This document shows, in pieces, positions 5,313 through 10,036 of a DNA stretch of 10,036 nt. The stretch comes from Pseudomonadota bacterium (GTDB taxonomy: Bacteria > Pseudomonadota > Alphaproteobacteria > Sphingomonadales > Sphingomonadaceae). Made by a program: the position numbers and the translations under genes. Location of the stretch: contig JARXKO010000027.1 of the NCBI GenBank assembly GCA_030271595.1, positions 1-10,036 on the forward strand, in the 5' to 3' direction. Position 1 is the stretch's first letter. Every line of letters begins with the position of its first letter. The notes beneath the pieces are model-generated. The model did not search any database and had not been told where the DNA came from. It saw only the letters and a list, made by a program, of their open reading frames with translations.

Positions 5313-6992
5313 ATGCGCTTTGTCCTGATCCTTGCCACCGCAGCGGCGATTGCCGGGCCGTCCAGTGCGGCCGCGAGCCCGCCACCGGTCGTTTCCGCCG
5401 CCACCGCGACCCACGCGCAGCTCGCGTCCTTATTCTCCGAGTGGCGCCAGTTCGTCAGCCCGGCAATGACTGCCGGCCTGCCCAATTACAGTGCCGCCGC
5501 AATGGCGTCCAAAAAGGCGGCGCTGCCGGTTTGGCGCAAGCGGCTGGCGGCGATCGACCAAACCGGCTGGAGCGTTTCGGACAAGGATGACGCGCGGCTG
5601 TTCGAAGCGGAGATCAATGGCTTCGACTTCTTCCTGCGCACGCTCAAGCCGTGGTCGCGCGACCCCGGTTTCTATCAGACGATATTCGCCGAAATGAGCG
5701 ATGTTCCAGCTCACGAAGGGCCGTCGGCCGAGCCCAATATCGACCTGTGGAAACTTGCCTGGCCGTTGTCCGCTGCCGACGACGCCCAGCTCGCCGCGTC
5801 GCTCCACAACGTGCCGGCGATGCTCGCCCAGGCGAAACGCAATCTCGCCCCAAGCCAGGCGCACGACTTGTGGGCCTTTGGCGACCGCGCCTTCAATGAA
5901 CAGGCCGACGCACTGGCCGCGCTTCAAGCCGGGACTTTGTCGCTCAACAGCCTCGAGGGGCGGCGGACGGTGGGGCTCGACGGTGCCAGCCCGGCGCTGC
6001 GATCCGCGGTGGGCGAGGCGCGCTCCGCGACCGAAGATTTCGCGCTTTGGATCAAGGCCGAGGCGCCGCGCCGCACCGGCCCCTCGGGCATCGGCAAGGA
6101 TAATTACAATTGGTACCTCAAGAACGTCCTCCTGAGCCCCTATAGCTGGGACGACCAGGTGGTGCTTCTCGAGCGCGAGCTCGACCGTTCGCTGGCGTCG
6201 CTGCGGCTGGAGGAAGCGCGCAACCGCAACCTGCCGCCGATCGCCGAAATCAGCGACCCCGTCGCCTACCGCAAGATGGTCGAGGCGCGCACCGCCAAGC
6301 TTTACGATCTGCTGATCGCCACCGGCATTTTCCCCGACAAGCCTTATTATCGCGCCGCGCTGGCCGGGCAGATGGGCGTCTATACCCCGCCCGCCGAGCG
6401 CAATTTCTTCACCCACGTCACCGCGCTCGACCCGCTGCCCTTGTCGTCCCACCAAACGCATTGGATCGAGCTCGCCCGGCTGCGCAACGAGCCGCACCCG
6501 AGCCCGCTGCGCGATACCCCGCCCCTGTTCAACATTTACGAGGATCGGTCGGAAGGGTTCGCAACGGCGATGGAGGAGATCGTCATGCAGGAAGGGCTGT
6601 ACGACGACATCCCCCACGGCCGCGAGCTGGTGTGGGCGATGCTCGCCAACCGTGCCGCGCGCGGGCTCGCTTCGCTGCGCGTCCAGGCCAATCAGATCGA
6701 TTTGGCAACGGCCGGCCAGTTCCACGCCCGCTGGACCCCGCGCGGCTGGTCCGACGCATCGAGCAAACTGGTCGGGTTCGAGCAGCTGCTTTATCTGCGT
6801 CAACCGGGCTATGGCCCAAGCTATATCGTGGGCAAGGCCGAGCTCGATGAGCTGCTCGCGATCCAGTCGCATCAGGCCGAGCTGCAAGGGCGCCCCTTTT
6901 CGCTCGCCGACGCCTTCGCCAAAATCTACGCCGCCGGGATCGTCCCGCCGTCGCTGATCAAGGCGGAAATCGGCGGCGAGGCGGCGCGCTGA
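5313..6992 (+). CDS. Exported DUF885-type protein, divergent
   Basis: A 559-residue protein with an N-terminal signal peptide (hydrophobic 3-21, Ala-rich cleavage region near residue 21), so it should be periplasmic or exported. The C-terminal half resembles DUF885 (PF05960): SEGFATAMEE (413-422) stands where EGWaxYxEE is usual, and QPGYGPSYIVGKAELDEL (497-514) resembles the PGqalxYxxGk block, followed by a closing AAGIVPPSLI (540-549). DUF885 proteins usually carry a histidine-rich HExxPGH metal site; here the matching region reads LSSHQTHWIEL (377-387), keeping two His but losing HE and PGH. Members are suspected hydrolases or peptidases, but function is unproven. The start has a strong GGGGGAG Shine-Dalgarno (5300-5306). 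It sits 39 bases after ubiB and is probably co-transcribed, though unrelated in role. Confidence 0.75.
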   Translation: MRFVLILATAAAIAGPSSAAASPPPVVSAATATHAQLASLFSEWRQFVSPAMTAGLPNYSAAAMASKKAALPVWRKRLAAIDQTGWSVSDKDDARLFEAEINGFDFFLRTLKPWSRDPGFYQTIFAEMSDVPAHEGPSAEPNIDLWKLAWPLSAADDAQLAASLHNVPAMLAQAKRNLAPSQAHDLWAFGDRAFNEQADALAALQAGTLSLNSLEGRRTVGLDGASPALRSAVGEARSATEDFALWIKAEAPRRTGPSGIGKDNYNWYLKNVLLSPYSWDDQVVLLERELDRSLASLRLEEARNRNLPPIAEISDPVAYRKMVEARTAKLYDLLIATGIFPDKPYYRAALAGQMGVYTPPAERNFFTHVTALDPLPLSSHQTHWIELARLRNEPHPSPLRDTPPLFNIYEDRSEGFATAMEEIVMQEGLYDDIPHGRELVWAMLANRAARGLASLRVQANQIDLATAGQFHARWTPRGWSDASSKLVGFEQLLYLRQPGYGPSYIVGKAELDELLAIQSHQAELQGRPFSLADAFAKIYAAGIVPPSLIKAEIGGEAAR

Positions 6993-7040
6993 GCGGCTAA
7001 GCACTCGACTCGCGCAGGGCAGCGCGGCTAGGCCGTTCGA

Positions 7041-7586
7041 ATGGCCCGCATCCTCCTCATCGTCGGCGGTGGAATCGCCGCCTACAAGGCGCTCGAGCTG
7101 GTGCGCCTGCTCAAGAAAGACGGTCATGAGGTCACGCCCGTCCTGACCAAAGGCGGCGAGCATTTCATCACTCCGATGAGCCTTGGCACGTTGGCCGAAA
7201 GCGCGGTCCACAGCTCGCTGTGGGAATTGAAGGACGAGGTCGAGATCGGCCACATCCAGCTGTCGCGCGCGGCCGATTTCATCCTCGTCTGCCCGGCCAC
7301 CGCCGACCTGCTTGCAAAAATGGCGGCGGGGATCGCCGACGACCTTGCGACGACTTTGCTCCTCGCCACCGACAAGCCGGTCGTCGTCGCGCCGGCGATG
7401 AACGTCCGCATGTGGCTGCACCCGGCGACAGCGCGCAATATCCAGCAACTGGTGGCCGACGGGGTCCAGGTGATCGAACCCGCCGACGGCGAGATGGCGT
7501 GCGGCGAGCACGGCCCGGGCCGGCTGCCCGAGCCCCAGGCCATCATCGACTGGCTGAGCGAAAATAGGCTCCTCGCGGCCAAGTGA
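7041..7586 (+). CDS. coaC: Phosphopantothenoylcysteine decarboxylase CoaC, separate polypeptide
   Basis: CoaC is the FMN flavoprotein that decarboxylates 4'-phosphopantothenoylcysteine to 4'-phosphopantetheine in coenzyme A synthesis. The 181-residue product is a complete HFCD-family domain: FMN-binding GGGIAAYKA (9-17), the catalytic His71 in [10 protein letters not shown], the substrate-binding PAMNVRMW (118-125, Asn121) and the clamp Cys154 in ACGEHGPGR (153-161). All catalytic residues are present. In most bacteria this domain is the N-terminal half of a fused CoaBC of about 400 residues. Here it ends at TGA 7584-7586, four bases overlapping the coaB start (GTGA). The ATG at 7041 has only a weak TAGG upstream. 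It lies 48 bases after the DUF885 gene. Confidence 0.93.
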   Translation: MARILLIVGGGIAAYKALELVRLLKKDGHEVTPVLTKGGEHFITPMSLGTLAESAVHSSLWELKDEVEIGHIQLSRAADFILVCPATADLLAKMAAGIADDLATTLLLATDKPVVVAPAMNVRMWLHPATARNIQQLVADGVQVIEPADGEMACGEHGPGRLPEPQAIIDWLSENRLLAAK

Positions 7587-8218
7587 CCCTGGCGGGCAAG
7601 CATATCATCGTCACCGCCGGCCCGACCCACGAGCCGATCGACCCGGTGCGGGTGATCGCCAATCGCTCGTCGGGCAAACAAGGGTTCGCGATCGCCCAAG
7701 CGGCGGCCGAGGCCGGGGCCAAGGTGACCTTGATCGCCGGGCCTGTGTGGCTGGAGACGCCGCCAGGCGTGCACCGTATCGACGTCGAGACGGCGCTTGA
7801 AATGGCGGCGGCGACCGAGGCGGCGCTGCCCGCCGATTGCGCGATCCTGGTTGCCGCGGTGGCCGACTGGCGGGTCGATCCGGCCACCGCCAAGCTCAAG
7901 AAGGCGGACGGCCCGCCCGATCTTCATTTCATCGCCAACCCCGACATCCTCGTCGGGCTCGGCCAAAGCCCGCGCCGACCGCGCCTGCTGATCGGGTTCG
8001 CCGCCGAGACCGATAATGTGATCGCCAATGCGGTCGCCAAGCGCACGGCCAAGGGCGCCGACTGGATCGTCGCCAATGACGTCGGCAGCGGCGTCATGGG
8101 CGGCGATCGCAACCGAGTCGCGCTGATCAGCGGCGACGGGGTCGAGGATTGGCCCGAAGCCTCCAAGGACGAGGTCGCGCGCCGTCTGCTCGAGCGAATC
8201 GCCGCCGCCTTAGGCTGA
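7583..8218 (+). CDS. coaB: Phosphopantothenate-cysteine ligase CoaB, separate polypeptide
   Basis: CoaB joins cysteine to 4'-phosphopantothenate using CTP, the step just before CoaC. The 211-residue protein matches the C-terminal half of bifunctional Coa[15 protein letters not shown] (11-23), SSGKQG (29-34), AAVADW (91-96), the catalytic lysine motif KLKK (104-107), NPDIL (119-123), GFAAET (138-143) and ANDV (164-167). All key motifs are present, so it should be active. The GTG start at 7583 is inside the coaC stop, in the -1 frame relative to coa[13 protein letters not shown] follows directly, where the fused protein has its interdomain linker, so almost nothing is missing between the halves. 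No good Shine-Dalgarno is seen, suggesting termination-reinitiation. Its 3' end overlaps the convergent E1-like gene by nine bases. Confidence 0.93.
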   Translation: MTLAGKHIIVTAGPTHEPIDPVRVIANRSSGKQGFAIAQAAAEAGAKVTLIAGPVWLETPPGVHRIDVETALEMAAATEAALPADCAILVAAVADWRVDPATAKLKKADGPPDLHFIANPDILVGLGQSPRRPRLLIGFAAETDNVIANAVAKRTAKGADWIVANDVGSGVMGGDRNRVALISGDGVEDWPEASKDEVARRLLERIAAALG

Positions 8219-8959
8219 AGCGCAGACCCGGCAATTGGGGTCGGCCGGGATCGTGATCGCCCGCCACGCCAGCTTCTCGCCGTCGAAGAGATGCAATGTG
8301 CCCGACGGATCGGGGCCGATGCCGAGCAAGAGGTTGAGCGCCATCAGCGCGGCGAACCCGCCGACGGTCGCGGTCAGCGCGCCAAGGACACCGGCCTCCG
8401 CGCAGGTGTCGCAATCCTCGGCATCGAAGGCGTCGCCGACGAAGCAGCGGTAGCAGGGCCTGGCGCGGAACAGCTTGATCTGACCGTGGAACTGGATCGC
8501 GGCCGCCGACAGCAAGGGCAGTCCGAGCGTGACGCAGGCATCGCTGATCGCCAGCCGGGTTGCGAAATTGTCGCTGCCGTCGATGACGAGGTCGTGGCCA
8601 GCGAGGAGCCTGCCGGCATTGTTCAGCTCAACCCGCTCGGCCAGGGGTTTGACCGCGACGTGGGGGTTCTGTGCGGCGACGAACGCCGCGGCAAGCACGG
8701 CCTTGCCTTTGCCCTGATCGGCGGTGCGATACAGTGGCTGACGGTGAAGGTTCGAGTTTTCGACCATGTCATGGTCGATGATCGTCAGCGTTCCGATGCC
8801 CGCGCCCGAAAGCGCCGGGATGACCGCGCAGCCGATGCCCCCGGCCCCGACCACCGCGACCTTGGCCGCCTTGAGCTTGTTCTGCCCCACCCCGCCGACC
8901 TGCGGCAGGACGATGTGCCGGGCGTAGCGGTCGAGTTCGTCGTCACTGAGATCAAGCAT
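8210..8959 (-). CDS. HesA/MoeB/ThiF-family E1-like adenylyltransferase
   Basis: Enzymes of this family adenylate the C-terminal glycine of a ubiquitin-like sulfur carrier (MoaD, ThiS or similar), for molybdopterin, thiamine or cysteine-linked sulfur transfer. The 249-residue protein has the nucleotide-binding GAGGIG (38-43), the acidic IDHDMVENSNLHRQ (61-74, including Asn70 and Arg73), DGSDN (127-131), two zinc-binding CxxC pairs (CYRC 169-172 and CRVC 243-246) and a candidate catalytic or crosslinking Cys186 in TCAEAGVLG. There is no rhodanese domain, so its length is that of MoeB or ThiF. No carrier-protein gene is nearby, so the partner is undecided and I give no symbol. ATG 8959 has an AGGA (8972-8969) nine bases upstream, inside a dispersed repeat. 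It follows topA and dut on the same strand. Confidence 0.92.
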   Translation of the reverse strand: MLDLSDDELDRYARHIVLPQVGGVGQNKLKAAKVAVVGAGGIGCAVIPALSGAGIGTLTIIDHDMVENSNLHRQPLYRTADQGKGKAVLAAAFVAAQNPHVAVKPLAERVELNNAGRLLAGHDLVIDGSDNFATRLAISDACVTLGLPLLSAAAIQFHGQIKLFRARPCYRCFVGDAFDAEDCDTCAEAGVLGALTATVGGFAALMALNLLLGIGPDPSGTLHLFDGEKLAWRAITIPADPNCRVCASA

Positions 8960-8961
8960 TT

Positions 8962-9027
8962 CCGTCCGTCCTGAGCGAAGTCGATGGGCGCATCTCGACT
9001 ACCCTGCGCTCCGCTCGATACGAACGG
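8962..9027. repeat. Dispersed palindromic repeat forming the leader of the E1-like gene
   Basis: The 71-base gap between dut and the E1-like gene is nearly filled by an imperfect palindrome. GAGCG (8973-8977) and GTCGATG (8980-8986) pair with CATCTCGAC (8991-8999, one bulge) and CGCTC (9007-9011), and a second CGCTCG follows at 9012-9017. The pattern TCCTGAGCGAAGTCGA...TCGAC...CGCTCGATACGAACGG is one I know as a frequent intergenic element in sphingomonad genomes, with variable detail. Copy number needs the whole genome. It supplies the Shine-Dalgarno of the downstream gene. Confidence 0.7.
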
Positions 9028-9030
9028 TTT

Positions 9031-9468
9031 TTATCGTCCAGTGCTTCCAAAACCACTCGCCCCGCGATCCGTTTCGCCAAGCTCAGCCACTTCATTGAAT
9101 TGCGCCTTTTGCACCGGCGCCGGGACCAGCTGGGCGATGCGCTCGCCGCGCTTCACGTCGAACGGCTCGTCGCCAAGGTTGGCGAGGATCACTTTGACCT
9201 CGCCGCGATAATCCTGGTCGATGGTTCCGGGGGTGTTGAGGCAGGTGATGCCGTGCTTGAGCGCGAGGCCCGAACGCGGGCGGACCTGCACTTCGAAACC
9301 CGGCGGAATGGCGATTGCGAAGCCGGTCGCGACCGCATGGCGGGCGCCGGGCTCAAGGGTCAGGTCTTCTGCCGCGACGACATCCATGCCCGCTGCGCCG
9401 TCGGTGGCATAAGCCGGAAGGGGCAGGCCCTTCCCGTGCGCCAGGCGCTGGATTTCGATCGCGATCAT
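9031..9468 (-). CDS. dut: Deoxyuridine 5'-triphosphate nucleotidohydrolase (dUTPase)
   Basis: Dut hydrolyses dUTP to dUMP and pyrophosphate, keeping uracil out of DNA and feeding thymidylate synthesis. The 145-residue product has the normal trimeric-dUTPase length and all five motifs in order: GAAGMDV (24-30), RPRSGLA (63-69), [11 protein letters not shown] (80-90, with Asp84 and Tyr87), RGERIAQLV (107-115) and the C-terminal arm [10 protein letters not shown] (135-144). The ATG at 9468 overlaps the topA stop as ATGA, implying translational coupling to topA; an AAGG is found in the end of topA. dut lies near coaBC in many alphaproteobacteria, but there it usually runs in the same direction; here it is on the opposite strand. 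Confidence 0.98.
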   Translation of the reverse strand: MIAIEIQRLAHGKGLPLPAYATDGAAGMDVVAAEDLTLEPGARHAVATGFAIAIPPGFEVQVRPRSGLALKHGITCLNTPGTIDQDYRGEVKVILANLGDEPFDVKRGERIAQLVPAPVQKAQFNEVAELGETDRGASGFGSTGR

Positions 9469-10036
9469 TTGGCGGCGGCCTTCTTTTTGACCGGAGGCTT
9501 GCGCCCGCCTTTCTTCTTGGCCGGCGGGCCCTTGGCGGCGCGCTCGTCGATCAGCCGGATCGCCTCGTCGAGGCCGACATCGCCCGGCTCCATCCCCTTG
9601 GGCAGGGTCGCGTTGGTGCTGCCGTCGGTGACATAGGGGCCGTAGCGCCCGGCCATGACCTTGATCTCGCCGCCGCTTCCCGGGTGAGCGCCAAGCACCG
9701 CGAGCGGCTCGCGCGCGCCGCCGCTGCGGGCGCCGGCGCTGGCCGCGGCCTCGGCGAGCTTGACCACTGCCGCGTTCATGCCGGTTTCGAACACCTCGGC
9801 GGTCGATTTGAGCCGCGCATATTTGCCGTCATGGGCGAGATAAGGGCCGTAACGCCCGATCGACGCGGTGATCGGCAGGCCGCTTTCGGGGTGAGCGCCG
9901 ATGGTCCGCGGAAGGCTAAGCAACTGCTCGGCAATGTCGGTTGTCAGGCTGTCCTGCGGCACGTCCTTGGGGATCGACGCCCGCTTGCCGTCGCGTTCGA
10001 GATAGGGGCCGAAGCGCCCGACCTTGAGTTCGATGT
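9465..10036 (-). CDS. topA: DNA topoisomerase I, C-terminal part (N-terminus beyond the window)
   Basis: TopA relaxes negatively supercoiled DNA. Only the last 189 or so residues are present; the frame is open to the right edge. They hold three copies of the C-terminal topoisomerase repeat centred on [24 protein letters not shown] and [11 protein letters not shown], separated by linkers, as in alphaproteobacterial TopA. A lysine-rich tail ([19 protein letters not shown]) ends the protein and probably adds nonspecific DNA binding. The catalytic tyrosine and Toprim domain lie outside the window, so integrity cannot be judged. The stop overlaps the dut start by four bases. A GTG at 9962 is not a start; the frame continues upstream through it. 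Confidence 0.95.
   Translation of the reverse strand, partial: IELKVGRFGPYLERDGKRASIPKDVPQDSLTTDIAEQLLSLPRTIGAHPESGLPITASIGRYGPYLAHDGKYARLKSTAEVFETGMNAAVVKLAEAAASAGARSGGAREPLAVLGAHPGSGGEIKVMAGRYGPYVTDGSTNATLPKGMEPGDVGLDEAIRLIDERAAKGPPAKKKGGRKPPVKKKAAAK

Noticed and set aside
5430..7511. Minus-strand open frame of 693 codons
   Set aside because: It is antisense to the DUF885 and coaC genes, both with clear motifs and correct starts. The Arg/Gly/Asp/His-rich translation is typical of a shadow frame.
7575..7590. Programmed -1 frameshift joining CoaC and CoaB
   Set aside because: The bases before the stop form no slippery heptamer and I see no obvious downstream stem designed for it; reinitiation at the overlapping GTG explains the layout more simply.
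1..10036. A new defence, mobile or secondary-metabolite system
   Set aside because: Nearly every gene is a recognised housekeeping family. There are no transposases, integrases, nucleases or arrays of spaced repeats; the two repeats are ordinary dispersed intergenic elements.

Overview
The window is GC-rich chromosomal DNA of an alphaproteobacterium, most likely a sphingomonad (order Sphingomonadales). Three things point there: the gene order mutM-rpsT-dnaA set divergently against ubiE-ubiB-coaC-coaB, with dut close by; alphaproteobacterial protein features, such as the C-terminal glycine-arginine-aromatic repeats of TopA; and two dispersed palindromic intergenic repeats of a type I know from sphingomonads and their relatives. 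The placement comes from memory of these families, not from a search.

Layout. Positions 1-2881, minus strand: mutM (DNA repair glycosylase), then rpsT (ribosomal protein S20), then dnaA (replication initiator, cut by the left edge). About 400 bases of AT-richer regulatory DNA lie between dnaA and rpsT. Positions 2882-3006: divergent promoter region, mostly one palindromic repeat. Positions 3007-8218, plus strand: ubiE and ubiB (ubiquinone synthesis), a secreted DUF885-type protein, then coaC and coaB (coenzyme A synthesis) as two overlapping reading frames in place of the usual fused coaBC. Positions 8210-10036, minus strand, converging on coaB: topA (C-terminal end only), dut (dUTPase) and a HesA/MoeB/ThiF-type E1-like enzyme.

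This is mainly housekeeping DNA: replication initiation, DNA topology, dUTP removal, oxidised-base repair, translation, quinone and CoA synthesis. I see no phage, insertion sequence, CRISPR array, tRNA, rRNA or defence system. The points worth a second look are the split coaC/coaB pair, repeats that form the 5' leaders of mutM and the E1-like gene, a terminator-like hairpin in the rpsT leader, GANTC methylation sites and other regulatory motifs upstream of dnaA, and a divergent DUF885 protein placed inside an otherwise conserved gene cluster.
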